A stretch of DNA of 57,597 nt from a virus: IMG/VR virus record IMGVR_UViG_3300050821_004597, positions 1 to 57,597 of that record; one strand, 5' to 3'. The translations under genes and the position numbers were made by a program. The notes below the pieces were generated by a model, which did no database searches, had not been told where the DNA came from, and saw nothing but the letters and a program-made list of their open reading frames with translations. Positions within the stretch are counted from its first letter, which is position 1, and each line of letters starts with the position of its first letter. Shown piece after piece: positions 46,679 to 55,270 of the stretch.

Positions 46679-47091
46679 GCCAAATCTCCTTCACCGCATT
46701 CGCGACTCCGCAGCCACAGGGCAGCGTCAAAGCCTTCATGATCGGCGGCAAGCCGCGACTGACGACTGACAACTCGAAGCTGAAGCCGTTTCGGTCGGAG
46801 GTGACTCGCTGCGCTATGATGGCGATGCGCGATGCCAGTTATGAATTGCCGATGGCTGGTAAGCATGTGCCGGTGGAAATAAACGCCGATTTTTTCTTCG
46901 CAAAGCCAGAGAGCATCGGCAAGAAAAGGCTGTATCCTTCCGTAAAGCCCGATGTGGACAAAATTTGCCGCAGCCTGCTTGATTCCATGACCGGAGTCGC
47001 GTTCCATGACGACGCCCAGGTGATCGCCATCAACGCGCGCAAGCACTATGGTATGCCGGAGCGTGTCGAAGTTACTGTAACAACGATTTGA
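46675..47091 (+). CDS. rusA: RusA-like Holliday junction resolvase, 138 aa
   Basis: RusA cuts four-way junctions. Its pattern is TPQPQGSVKAF near the start, YPSVKPDVDKICRSLLDSM with the catalytic Asp residues, and GVAFHDDAQVIAI. Length (138) matches RusA (about 120). The start overlaps the J-domain gene stop. Confidence 0.8.
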   Translation: MSQISFTAFATPQPQGSVKAFMIGGKPRLTTDNSKLKPFRSEVTRCAMMAMRDASYELPMAGKHVPVEINADFFFAKPESIGKKRLYPSVKPDVDKICRSLLDSMTGVAFHDDAQVIAINARKHYGMPERVEVTVTTI

Positions 47092-47100
47092 AAGGGAGTC

Positions 47101-47529
47101 ATGAAAGTCTTGTCACTAACCCAACCATGGGCGCAATTGATCGCGGTCGGCGCAAAGCAAATCGAGACGCGAGGCTGGTACACGGCATATCGCGGACCAT
47201 TGCTCATCCATGCCGCCAAAGGCTTTCCAAAGTGGGCGAAAGAGACCTGCGAGGAAGATGACTTTCGCAATGCGCTGTCCGGCCTGCTGCCGAACCAACT
47301 CCCAACCGCCGCCATCGTTTGCCGATGCGAGTTACTGGCATGCGTCAGGACCGAAGACGTCCACAAACTCCGCGCTGTTGGGATTGTGCCGCTCGTGCAG
47401 GAGTTGAAGTTTGGCGACTATTCAGAGGGCCGCTGGGCGTGGGGCTTGCGCTTGGTCGAGCGATTCGTCGAGCCGATACCTGCGCTCGGAAAACTGGGGC
47501 TTTGGGAATTTCAATTTCAAGGAGAGTAA
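47101..47529 (+). CDS. ASCH-domain protein, 142 aa
   Basis: The pattern LSLTQPWAQLIAVGAKQIET, then RGPLLIHAAK and RWAWGLRLVERF is that of ASCH/PUA-like domains, which bind RNA or nucleotides and may act in RNA modification or as regulators of transcription. Phage copies are widespread and uncharacterised. It follows RusA by nine bases. Confidence 0.7.
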   Translation: MKVLSLTQPWAQLIAVGAKQIETRGWYTAYRGPLLIHAAKGFPKWAKETCEEDDFRNALSGLLPNQLPTAAIVCRCELLACVRTEDVHKLRAVGIVPLVQELKFGDYSEGRWAWGLRLVERFVEPIPALGKLGLWEFQFQGE

Positions 47530-47534
47530 ACAAC

Positions 47535-48605
47535 ATGGGCAACTTGCCAAAGGAAGTAACGAAGTATCTTCGCCGAACCTTTACCGAGGCCGAGCGCCTT
47601 CAGATGGCGGACGAGTTGGCTGCGTGCCATAGCCGCCAGGCAACCATCGACAATGAAGAGGCTGTGATCAAGCAGCAATTCAAAGTCCGCCGAACTCAGA
47701 TTGAAGGAACCATCGAAACGCTCGTGCTCAACCTTCAGCAGAAGTTCACAATGGAAAACATCAAATGCCGGATCGAATACGGAAAGCCGAATCCGCTCGA
47801 AGTGAGTTTCATTCGCATCGATACGGGAGAGGTAGTCGAGACGCGCGCCATGACCGCCGATGAGCGCCAGCAGGAGCTTCCGCTGGAAGTCCCGCCGAAC
47901 GAAGCCGCAGCCGAGGCATCCGCAGAGCAGTCTGCCGCGAACGTGGCCGAGTTCTTTGGCGCGCAGGACAGGACGGCAGCGGACCAGCCAGAGCCGATTG
48001 AGATCGAGCAAGTCGAAGTGGCGACAAACATGGTTTTCGATCGCGCGCCAGACGCTCGCCAGATTCCGATTGAGCGTGACGACAACCCGTATCTCACCGC
48101 CGAGGCCATTCAGCACGCTGAAGACCCCGCACCGAGCTTCTTCATCCAGCAAGAGCAGGACGCACTCGCGGCAATGCCAGACGAGGGGATCGATCGCCCG
48201 AGCCCGGGACCGGAACTTATCACAGCCGACGAAATGTTCGCCCAGGCCGTCCGTCTCACCGTCGAAGGCGGCAAGTGCTCAACCTCGATCCTCCAGCGCG
48301 AACTGGCCATCGGCTACGCGCGCGCCGCGCAACTGATCAACCTGATGGAGAATGCCGGCGTCGTCGGCCCAGGCGAGGGCAACGGCAAGCGCGAAGTGCT
48401 GAAAGACAAGGCATGGCTCGCCGAAGTGATGAGCGGCACTGTAGACCGCCACCCAGCCGACGAGGTGATTGCGCCGAAGGAAGCATCTCCGGTCGCCAAC
48501 ATCGCCGACGAACACAAAAAGCGTGTCGCGAACACGTTCAAACCGAAGGCGCTGCGAGAGTCGGGATTCAAGGCGGAAGAGCCGAAGTTGCCGGAGCAGT
48601 GGTAA
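47535..48605 (+). CDS. FtsK-gamma winged-helix protein, 356 aa
   Basis: Residues 235-300 match the FtsK gamma domain: EMFAQAVRLTVEGGKCSTSI, LQRELAIGYARAAQLINLME and VVGPGEGNGKREVL. In FtsK this winged helix reads the oriented sequence KOPS. Here it lacks the motor and is preceded by a helical N-terminal domain and an acidic linker, so it is a separate DNA-binding protein. ATG at 47535 is chosen by the GGAGAG site. It might recognise G-rich repeats such as those at 876-1254. Confidence 0.7.
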   Translation: MGNLPKEVTKYLRRTFTEAERLQMADELAACHSRQATIDNEEAVIKQQFKVRRTQIEGTIETLVLNLQQKFTMENIKCRIEYGKPNPLEVSFIRIDTGEVVETRAMTADERQQELPLEVPPNEAAAEASAEQSAANVAEFFGAQDRTAADQPEPIEIEQVEVATNMVFDRAPDARQIPIERDDNPYLTAEAIQHAEDPAPSFFIQQEQDALAAMPDEGIDRPSPGPELITADEMFAQAVRLTVEGGKCSTSILQRELAIGYARAAQLINLMENAGVVGPGEGNGKREVLKDKAWLAEVMSGTVDRHPADEVIAPKEASPVANIADEHKKRVANTFKPKALRESGFKAEEPKLPEQW

Positions 48606-48608
48606 GTC

Positions 48609-48896
48609 ATGACGCGACCAACCGGAAGACCAGGAGGCCGGCCGCGATCTGCCGAGATAGACAGGCTTGCCTCTGTTTTGGGCATCGACAGGAAGCGCGC
48701 CGGTCGTTTGGGTGTCCGGAAGCTCAGGGCGACTCTGCGCGTGCGCGGGGAGCGGCTTCCGGCGTTGGCGAAGGTGGTTTTGGCGGAAGTGAAGACGCCG
48801 GTTAGCGCCGAGGATTCCGCGGAACCTGATTGGCTCAGGAGAGATGCGGCGCGAGCGCAGCGAATGATGGAGTTGGCGGAAAGGTTGAGGGCATAG
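48609..48896 (+). CDS. Basic hypothetical protein, 95 aa
   Basis: The start (TRPTGRPGGRPRSAEIDR) is an AT-hook-like basic segment, followed by a helix-turn-helix-like stretch (LASVLGIDRKRAGRLG). Probably DNA-binding. It is followed by the methyltransferase gene. Confidence 0.5.
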   Translation: MTRPTGRPGGRPRSAEIDRLASVLGIDRKRAGRLGVRKLRATLRVRGERLPALAKVVLAEVKTPVSAEDSAEPDWLRRDAARAQRMMELAERLRA

Positions 48897-48899
48897 ACG

Positions 48900-49424
48900 G
48901 TGTGGCTATATCTACCTATCTCAGTTTCTTCTCGGGAGCAGGAGGGCTCGACCTTGCCGTCCGACTCGCTGTGCCAGACGCTCGCTGTATCGGCTATGTG
49001 GAGGTCGAACTTCCGGCAGCCGCGTTTCTGGTTGCGCGCATGGAAGACGGTTCCCTGGATCAAGCGCCTGTTTGGTCCGACATTCGCAGTTTCCCAACCG
49101 GGCTCTATCGTGGCCGAGTGGCTGGAGCAGTTTTCGGTTTCCCCTGCACGGATTTGTCTGTCGCAGGAAAGCAAGCGGGCCTCGAAGGAGGAACCCGAAG
49201 CGGACTCTTCTATGACGCCATGCGAGTCGTTCGCGAGGTTGGGTGCGAATGGTGCCTTCTGGAAAACGTCCCCCCAGTTCTCGCTTTTCCCGCAGGACAC
49301 GCCGTACTCCGAGAACTTGCCGAAAGCGGGTTCGATGCTGAATGGATTTCTCTACGAGCGTCCGACGTTGGCGCTCCGCACAGACGAGAACGCATCTTCA
49401 TCCTGGCCCACCGCGCTGGCCTAG
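48900..49424 (+). CDS. Possible overlapping gene in another frame of the methyltransferase, up to 174 aa
   Basis: This frame, read from an ATG at 48900, is open for 174 residues and its C-terminal half (SPARICLSQESKRAS, then AFWKTSPQFSLFPQDT and LPKAGSMLNGFLYERP) has the pattern of a phage protein family often found next to cytosine methyltransferases. Two coding frames thus share the same DNA. The start of the frame is uncertain. It may be a true overprinted gene or an old frame-shifted fragment. Confidence 0.4.
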   Translation: MWLYLPISVSSREQEGSTLPSDSLCQTLAVSAMWRSNFRQPRFWLRAWKTVPWIKRLFGPTFAVSQPGSIVAEWLEQFSVSPARICLSQESKRASKEEPEADSSMTPCESFARLGANGAFWKTSPQFSLFPQDTPYSENLPKAGSMLNGFLYERPTLALRTDENASSSWPTALA

Positions 49425-49780
49425 GACTCCGAGAGTTGCGGGAATCATCCGAACGCCACGGACTCATTGGGGGGGCGACACGTAACTGGACAACGCCACA
49501 GAGTAGAGACGCCGACAAGTGGCATAACCGGGGATCAGAAGACGGCCACCAGCAGAATCTGAGCGGGCAGACGCATCACTGGAAGACGCCGCACGGTATG
49601 GGTGGTATGGATGCAGTCGGAAAACATGGCGGGGCCGGTGGAGGCGAGTTTGCGAAGCAGGCGAACAACTGGCCGACGCCATCATCAACCGATAGCGAAC
49701 GCGGCGGGAAGCAAACCGAAAATATGTCTGGCGTGTCATTGACTCAAACCGTAGGATCATGGACCGATGATGACTGGTAA
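48902..49780 (+). CDS. Cytosine-5 DNA methyltransferase, 292 aa
   Basis: The N terminus reads TYLSFFSGAGGLDLAVRLAV (motif I), the catalytic motif IV is AVFGFPCTDLSVAGKQAGLE with Cys but Gln changed to Thr after it, the ENV motif is in CLLENVPPVLAF, and GAPHRRERIFILA is motif VIII. It methylates phage DNA to evade restriction. The C-terminal part consists of repeated WxTP units. GTG at 48902 is used. Another frame is also open across 48900-49424. Confidence 0.75.
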   Translation: MAISTYLSFFSGAGGLDLAVRLAVPDARCIGYVEVELPAAAFLVARMEDGSLDQAPVWSDIRSFPTGLYRGRVAGAVFGFPCTDLSVAGKQAGLEGGTRSGLFYDAMRVVREVGCEWCLLENVPPVLAFPAGHAVLRELAESGFDAEWISLRASDVGAPHRRERIFILAHRAGLGLRELRESSERHGLIGGATRNWTTPQSRDADKWHNRGSEDGHQQNLSGQTHHWKTPHGMGGMDAVGKHGGAGGGEFAKQANNWPTPSSTDSERGGKQTENMSGVSLTQTVGSWTDDDW

Positions 49781-50399
49781 TTGGAGCACGCCAAGCGCAC
49801 ATGACGGACGAAGGCCGGGAAATGACGATACGAGCACGCAAGGACGCAACCTCAAGCGCGAGGCCGAGAACTTTCTGGCCGACGCCGAACACGCCATCCG
49901 GGGGGGCAATTTGATGGCCACTCCTAAGCACGCGGGCGGAATTGATTTGGAAGGGGCGGCAGAGCTATGGCAGACACCGAGCACGGATTCGTTTCGGAGC
50001 CGAGGCGGGGATCGCAAGGACGAGATGGGGTTGGATCAACAGGCGAGATTTGTGCAATTCCCGACGCCAGCAGCACGGGACTACCGCAGCGAATCGGGGG
50101 GGGCAGCGACCATGAGCCACTTCAATCGCCCAGCAGGGCCGAGCCTTCCTGCAATGATCGAGCACTCTTTCCGCCAGGACCAGCCGACCGAGACGCATGG
50201 CGAAGCATCCTCGCAGCAAGAGCAGACCTCGCACCCGCCGTCAGCGCCGAAGAGACTCAACCCCAAGTTTGTGGAGTGGCTTCAGGGATTACCAGAGGGA
50301 TGGACTTCAGTCGGCAAGATCAACTCCGAAGCCTTGGTAACTTGGTCTGCCCAGAGCAGGGCGCTTTTGCGCTCCTTGTTCTCGTCGATCGAGCGCTGA
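49767..50399 (+). CDS. WxTP-repeat protein, 210 aa
   Basis: The protein starts GNWSTPSAHDGRRPGNDD and has further units LWQTPSTDSF and FPTPAARDY; the C terminus (LNPKFVEWLQGLPEGW) fits the end of the phage cytosine methyltransferase family. The upstream methyltransferase frame ends with the same kind of unit in another frame 14 nt earlier, so this may be the rest of a frame-shifted methyltransferase or a separately translated subunit. Confidence 0.5.
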   Translation: MMTGNWSTPSAHDGRRPGNDDTSTQGRNLKREAENFLADAEHAIRGGNLMATPKHAGGIDLEGAAELWQTPSTDSFRSRGGDRKDEMGLDQQARFVQFPTPAARDYRSESGGAATMSHFNRPAGPSLPAMIEHSFRQDQPTETHGEASSQQEQTSHPPSAPKRLNPKFVEWLQGLPEGWTSVGKINSEALVTWSAQSRALLRSLFSSIER

Positions 50400-50400
50400 G

Positions 50401-51714
50401 ATGACCAACGATTACGGATACGACGAGGGGTTGCCGTCGAACCCGAGCAGTGAGCGATACGTACTCGGAGCGATCCTTCTGGAAAACCACGCTCTCGCCG
50501 AAGCCCAGGAGAAGCTGAAGGTCGAGGATTTCAGCCTGGACGGGCACCAGCGCATCTACCAGCGAATGACAGAGCTCGCAGCCGGTGGCCATGCTATCGA
50601 TCTGGTGACTCTGGCGAACGAACTGGCGAGGCACAAGGAGATTGAATCAGTCGGGGGGGTCGCGTACCTCTCGGGACTCACAGAGGGACTGCCGCGGCGC
50701 CCGGCGATTGCCGAATACGCGTCTATCGTCAAAGACAAGAGCATCCTCCGAAGGCTCATCCTGACCTGCAATGCAACGATCGCAAGAGCCTCGGACCAAA
50801 GCGAAACGGCGCTGGAGGTGCTTTCCTACCACGAAGGCAAACTCGAAACCATCGCCAACTCATCGGAGGAATCAAGCGATCTGGAATCGGTCGGGCAGTG
50901 GCTTGGAAAGAATGATATCTTTGCCGAGCGTGTGCCGGGGATCATGTCGGGGATCGACGCTTACGACGAGTTGACCGGAGGATTCCAGCCGGGGGAGTTG
51001 ACGGTAATTGCCGGCAGACCTGGCGCGGGCAAGACAAGCAACGCCTGCACGCTCACATGGCAGGTGGCGCGGCAGGGAAAGAGCGTAGCGACGTTCATCA
51101 ATGAGCAGCGCAAGCATTCGTTCATGGGCCGGATGCTGTGCGGCCGATCTGGAGTGTCGTTCAAGAATTACGTGCGCGGCCAACTTGATTTTGTCGAAAG
51201 GCAGTACATCGAAGACGCCATGCGCGACTTCAAACTTTGGCCGATTTACTGGGAGAGCCGGACGCCGATGACGATTGCGAGTATACGCGCGAAGTGTCGG
51301 CGTCTGCATCGGACTGGCGACCTGGACATTCTCATCGTGGACCAGTTGAGCGGACTATCGAACGACGGGTTTGCGGAGAAGGGCAAGCGGTCGGACGAGA
51401 TCATAGGCGCGAAAGTGAAGGCGCTCAAGAATATCGGCATGGAGATGGGGATTCCCGTTGTGCTGTACGTCCAGTTAAATCGCGAAAGTACGAAGGGGAG
51501 CGACGCGCGGCCAGTGCTGTCTAGCCTGAAGGGGTCGGGCGAGATCGAGGAGCATGCCGACAATGTTGATTTGCTGCACCGGCCCAGCTACTACGACCGC
51601 GACAGCAAGGAAGATGATTTGGTCATTCGGGCCAAAAGCCGCGATGGCGAGACTGGCGATGTGCGATGCGAGTTTGTGCCAAGTATTTGTCTTTGGAGGA
51701 ATAAGAAGAAATGA
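50401..51714 (+). CDS. Replicative DNA helicase, DnaB-like, 437 aa
   Basis: The N-terminal domain (SERYVLGAILLENHALAEAQ) and C-terminal ATPase with Walker A (VIAGRPGAGKTSNACTLTW) and Walker B (LDILIVDQLSG) follow the DnaB layout. Sequence SLKGSGEIEEHADNVDLLHR is the conserved H4-like end. It unwinds DNA at the phage fork, presumably loaded by the protein at 38239. Starts two bases after the previous stop. Confidence 0.85.
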   Translation: MTNDYGYDEGLPSNPSSERYVLGAILLENHALAEAQEKLKVEDFSLDGHQRIYQRMTELAAGGHAIDLVTLANELARHKEIESVGGVAYLSGLTEGLPRRPAIAEYASIVKDKSILRRLILTCNATIARASDQSETALEVLSYHEGKLETIANSSEESSDLESVGQWLGKNDIFAERVPGIMSGIDAYDELTGGFQPGELTVIAGRPGAGKTSNACTLTWQVARQGKSVATFINEQRKHSFMGRMLCGRSGVSFKNYVRGQLDFVERQYIEDAMRDFKLWPIYWESRTPMTIASIRAKCRRLHRTGDLDILIVDQLSGLSNDGFAEKGKRSDEIIGAKVKALKNIGMEMGIPVVLYVQLNRESTKGSDARPVLSSLKGSGEIEEHADNVDLLHRPSYYDRDSKEDDLVIRAKSRDGETGDVRCEFVPSICLWRNKKK

Positions 51715-54161
51715 CGAGCTACGAAGAGTTTTTGGAGCAGAAGAGATTCACGCCGAAGGTTGCGGGGTTGACTGAAATCCCGCCGCTCAACTCATTGATG
51801 TTTCCGCACCAACACGATACATGCGCTTGGGCACTGCGGCTGGGACGCTCTGCGGCATTCTTAGGCACCGGCATGGGGAAATCATTCATCGAGTTAGAAT
51901 GGGCGCGTGTCGTGGCTGAAAAGACTGCGATGCCAGTTCTATTGCTCGCTCCGTTGGCCGTGGCGCACCAGATGATTACCGAGGCTGCCAAGTTCGGCAT
52001 CCGGGCAAAGTATTTCAAAGAGGCCAAAGGATTCGGAGACGAGCACATTATCGTCACCAACTATGAGCGCATGGATAATTTCGACGCCGAAGATTTCTCC
52101 GGAGTAGTATGCGACGAAAGTTCGATATTGAAGGCCATGGACGGAAAGACGCGGACTAGACTGATTGAGAAGTTCCGCGATACGCCATACAAACTCGCAG
52201 CGACGGCTACACCGGCGCCAAACGATCACATGGAACTCGGAAACCATGCCGAGTTTCTAGGTGTAATGACAGCCACGGAGATGCTGTCTATGTTCTTTGT
52301 CCACGATGGGGGCGAGACGCAGAAGTGGAGACTCAAGGGTCATGCGCGCAAGGAGTTCTGGAAGTGGGTATGCTCATGGGCTGTCAATATCAGAAAGCCG
52401 TCCGATGCGGGATACGATGACGGGCCATTCATCCTACCCCCATTGCATTATCATGAGCACATTGTTCAAGTGGATACGCCGAGCGAGGGGATGTTGTTCG
52501 CGATGCCTGCCGAGTCGTTGAGTGAAAGGCTCGCGGCCAGGCGTTCCACTGTTGATGATCGCGTTGCCCAGGTCCAAAGGATCATTGCCGCAGAATCGGA
52601 TGAAACGTGGCTGGTCTGGTGCAACTTAAATCGAGAGTCAGAGATGATCGCGGCTACGGTTCCGAAAGCAGTAGAGTTGACGGGCTCTGATTCCGCAGAT
52701 GACAAGGCGAATTTATCGCAACAGTTCGCCGTCGGCCTGATTCCTGTCATGGTTTCTAAGGCTTCGATTCTTGGTTTTGGAGTCAATTATCAGGCTTGCT
52801 CTCACCAGATATTCGCTGGCGTCAATGATTCATGGGAGCAATTCTTTCAGGCAATCCGGAGGTCATGGCGATTTGGCCAGACTAGGCCGGTCCACATCCA
52901 CATCATCGCCGCATCGACCGAAGGCAATGTGCTGGAGAATCTAAAGCGGAAGGAAAGAGAGGCTGAGGAAATGGCTGAGGAAATGTTGGAAAACATGATG
53001 GATATGACGCGGATGAATCTGAAGGGGACGAGCAGAACGGAAGTTTCATACGAGCGCCAAGTGAAGAAAGCCGACAATTGGGAAATGCATCTTGCCGACT
53101 GCGTAGATTTAGCAAAAGAGATTCCGAACGATAGTATTCACTACTCAATAACAAGTTTGCCGTTCGACAGCCTGTACACGTACAGCGCCTCTGATCGCGA
53201 CATGGGCAACTCCAAAAACTCCGATGAATTCTGGGAGCACTACAAGTTTCTTGTCGATGAAGAGTCGCGAATCATGATGCCTGGGCGTCTCCTCTCCGTT
53301 CATTGCATGAACATGCCTACGTCGAAGACTCGCGACGGATTTATTGGTATCCGCGACTTTCGTGGTGAGATTATCCGGGCCTATTGCGGATCGGAAGCGG
53401 CAACTTTGTACGACGCAAGGAAAGTTCTGGATCGGCTGGGCTACGACACGACAGAAATCGATGCAGCGCTGAAGGACGCTTCTCTGCGAAACGGAGGCTT
53501 TATTTATCACTCCGAGGTTTGCATCTGGAAAGATCCAGTCATCGCTATGCAGCGCACGAAAGCTATCGGTCTGCTCCACAAGCAGATTAATAAAGACTCG
53601 TGCATGAGCCGCCAGGGGGTTCCCGAATACCTCATCACCTTCCGCAAGCCTGGAGACAATCCTGAGCGAGTGGCCGGGCTGTTGCGTGATTACTACGGAG
53701 AATATGGAACGGGTCCAACTGCGGACGGAGAAGTACGCAGGAGCATCGAGATATGGCAGCGGTACGCCTCTCCGGTATGGATGGATATCAACCCGTCAGA
53801 TACGCTTCAGTATCGATCGGCGAGGGAGCATGAGGATGAGAGACACATTTGTCCTCTCGCCTTAACTGTGATCCGTAGGGGAGTGCAACTCTGGAGCAAC
53901 CCCGGAGATGTTGTCTACGATCCATTTACGGGCATCGGCTCAACCGGCTTCGTGGCCTTGGAGATGGGCCGCCGCTTCGTTGGATCGGAACTCAAGAAAT
54001 CGTATTTCGAGCAGAGCGCTAGAAATCTCGGAAACGCTTTAAGCGCGTCACGCGGCTTGTTCGCTGGAGTGGCCGAGTTACCAGAAGACCAAGACGAAGA
54101 CCTCGCCGTCGCCAGCGAACCCGAGCCCGTCCCCGCTGAACCTTCCACATCCGACTGGTAG
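51711..54161 (+). CDS. SF2 helicase fused to DNA methyltransferase, 816 aa
   Basis: Residues 1-430 form an SF2/SNF2-like helicase: FLGTGMGKSFIELEWA (motif I), VVCDESSILKAMDG (motif II), AATATPAPND (motif III) and FFQAIRRSWRFGQTRPV (motif VI). The C-terminal half is an amino-methyltransferase: TSLPFDSLYTYS replaces the usual SPPY/DPPY motif, and VVYDPFTGIGSTGFVALEMG is motif I. The order makes a beta-class enzyme. It would methylate phage DNA, with the helicase moving along it; a Pro to Leu change in the catalytic motif is unusual. Confidence 0.75.
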   Translation: MTSYEEFLEQKRFTPKVAGLTEIPPLNSLMFPHQHDTCAWALRLGRSAAFLGTGMGKSFIELEWARVVAEKTAMPVLLLAPLAVAHQMITEAAKFGIRAKYFKEAKGFGDEHIIVTNYERMDNFDAEDFSGVVCDESSILKAMDGKTRTRLIEKFRDTPYKLAATATPAPNDHMELGNHAEFLGVMTATEMLSMFFVHDGGETQKWRLKGHARKEFWKWVCSWAVNIRKPSDAGYDDGPFILPPLHYHEHIVQVDTPSEGMLFAMPAESLSERLAARRSTVDDRVAQVQRIIAAESDETWLVWCNLNRESEMIAATVPKAVELTGSDSADDKANLSQQFAVGLIPVMVSKASILGFGVNYQACSHQIFAGVNDSWEQFFQAIRRSWRFGQTRPVHIHIIAASTEGNVLENLKRKEREAEEMAEEMLENMMDMTRMNLKGTSRTEVSYERQVKKADNWEMHLADCVDLAKEIPNDSIHYSITSLPFDSLYTYSASDRDMGNSKNSDEFWEHYKFLVDEESRIMMPGRLLSVHCMNMPTSKTRDGFIGIRDFRGEIIRAYCGSEAATLYDARKVLDRLGYDTTEIDAALKDASLRNGGFIYHSEVCIWKDPVIAMQRTKAIGLLHKQINKDSCMSRQGVPEYLITFRKPGDNPERVAGLLRDYYGEYGTGPTADGEVRRSIEIWQRYASPVWMDINPSDTLQYRSAREHEDERHICPLALTVIRRGVQLWSNPGDVVYDPFTGIGSTGFVALEMGRRFVGSELKKSYFEQSARNLGNALSASRGLFAGVAELPEDQDEDLAVASEPEPVPAEPSTSDW

Positions 54162-54168
54162 TTTTCTC

Positions 54169-54197
54169 TTGACATTCACGCCGATCAGGACGAACAT
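54169..54197 (+). promoter_or_regulatory. Possible promoter before the small-gene cluster
   Basis: TTGACA (54169-54174) preceded by TCTC as in the promoter at 33962. A matching -10 17 bases on is weak (GAACAT). It overlaps the end of the helicase-methyltransferase gene's 3' flank. Confidence 0.35.
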
Positions 54198-54220
54198 TGG
54201 TACACGCAAAAGGAGAGTCC

Positions 54221-54514
54221 ATGGATGATTTAGACGAGCAACCCGGCTGGAACTGGCAGGCTATCGTAACGATCGCGGGCGCGCTGATTCTCGCCGCGTG
54301 CATAGGTGCTGGCGCTTGCTGGTTCTACATGCACAATGATCTTGCCACTGGTTACCGGCTGGGGCGCATTCAGGGGCACAAAGATGCGCTCTCGGTAGTT
54401 GGGACGTGGATGCCATGCAATTCGATTGGCGATCCATACTGGCAATGTGATCGCACTGCCGATGAGGTGTACGAGTTAATTATGCCAACCGCACAGGGAT
54501 CTGAGGTGAAGTGA
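54221..54514 (+). CDS. Single-pass membrane protein, 97 aa
   Basis: A membrane helix (AIVTIAGALILAACIGAGAC) follows an acidic start (MDDLDEQPG). The C-terminal part has CNS and QCD. AAAAGGAG precedes the ATG. Function unknown. Confidence 0.5.
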   Translation: MDDLDEQPGWNWQAIVTIAGALILAACIGAGACWFYMHNDLATGYRLGRIQGHKDALSVVGTWMPCNSIGDPYWQCDRTADEVYELIMPTAQGSEVK

Positions 54515-54738
54515 TGTACGAAGAATCCAACAACGGAGAGCTGTTTACGGCGTTCATTCAGTGTGATGCTCGCAAAGGATCAGGAATTTGTCAGAATCGC
54601 GTCTCGGTAACGATGGGACGCAAGGAAGATGCCCTAGCGCTCATCTATCAATTGGGATTCCGCCTTTGTCGTGGCCATCAAGTGTGCGGAGATTGCGCAA
54701 AGAAAAAAATAGTGTTTCCGCGAAAGGCCAACCGATGA
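54514..54738 (+). CDS. Cys-containing hypothetical protein, 74 aa
   Basis: Cys residues at CDARKGSGIC, LCRGHQVCGDC suggest zinc binding. Start overlaps the upstream stop; GTG at 54511 is an alternative. No family recognised. Confidence 0.5.
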   Translation: MYEESNNGELFTAFIQCDARKGSGICQNRVSVTMGRKEDALALIYQLGFRLCRGHQVCGDCAKKKIVFPRKANR

Positions 54739-54977
54739 CCATGGAATCAGCAATCGAGCAACTGGCCGCAGCGGTGCGGTCGCAGGGCGAAGCAAGCGCG
54801 GTCGCCGAACTCATTCGCCAGCGAGACAAGGCCGTCAAGGACAAGGAGAATGTCCAATACTGGCGCGACTGGGAAGAAAGAAGGGCGAACGAGTATAAAG
54901 GAAAACTCCAAATCGAGCGCCGTCGCACAGCCGCCCTGCGCGGCGTAATCAAGAGGATGAAGGGAAAGGGGATGTGA
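54735..54977 (+). CDS. Coiled-coil protein, 80 aa
   Basis: Start ATGA overlap; the product is mostly a charged helix (AELIRQRDKAVKDKENVQYW). Function unknown. Confidence 0.45.
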   Translation: MTMESAIEQLAAAVRSQGEASAVAELIRQRDKAVKDKENVQYWRDWEERRANEYKGKLQIERRRTAALRGVIKRMKGKGM

Positions 54978-55165
54978 TGAAATTTAGCGTGACTGGAACC
55001 GTACAAGGCGGAGTCTATCTGGGCGAAGTTGAGGCCGAAAGCCCAGAGCAGGCAGAGAAGCTAGGCTGGGCATTGCCGAACGCCTACATCATTTTATGCC
55101 ATGAATGCGCGCACAAAGTTGAAGATCTGGAAATCACAGAGATTCACGTGGCGCCTGCTTCATGA
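54977..55165 (+). CDS. Hypothetical protein, 62 aa
   Basis: Beta-strand pattern KFSVTGTVQGGVYLGEVEAE, then CHECAHKVEDL. Cys and His might form a metal site. Short overlaps with both neighbours. Confidence 0.45.
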   Translation: MKFSVTGTVQGGVYLGEVEAESPEQAEKLGWALPNAYIILCHECAHKVEDLEITEIHVAPAS

Positions 55166-55245
55166 TCCGCCGCGCCCTGAAACCGCTCGCAGTGGGATGC
55201 GCGGTGCTGCTGATCATGGCCGCGATTGTCATAACGCATCAGTAA
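55162..55245 (+). CDS. Micro membrane peptide, 27 aa
   Basis: A single membrane helix (LAVGCAVLLIMAAIVI) after a basic start (MIRRALKP). Overlaps the previous gene by ATGA. Such peptides may be toxic or affect host membranes. Confidence 0.45.
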   Translation: MIRRALKPLAVGCAVLLIMAAIVITHQ

Positions 55246-55270
55246 CCGGGCAGCTAATCTGTGAGGCATT

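Noticed and set aside
46393-47046. Minus-strand frame of 217 residues
   Set aside because: Opposite the J-domain and RusA genes, which have clear motifs.
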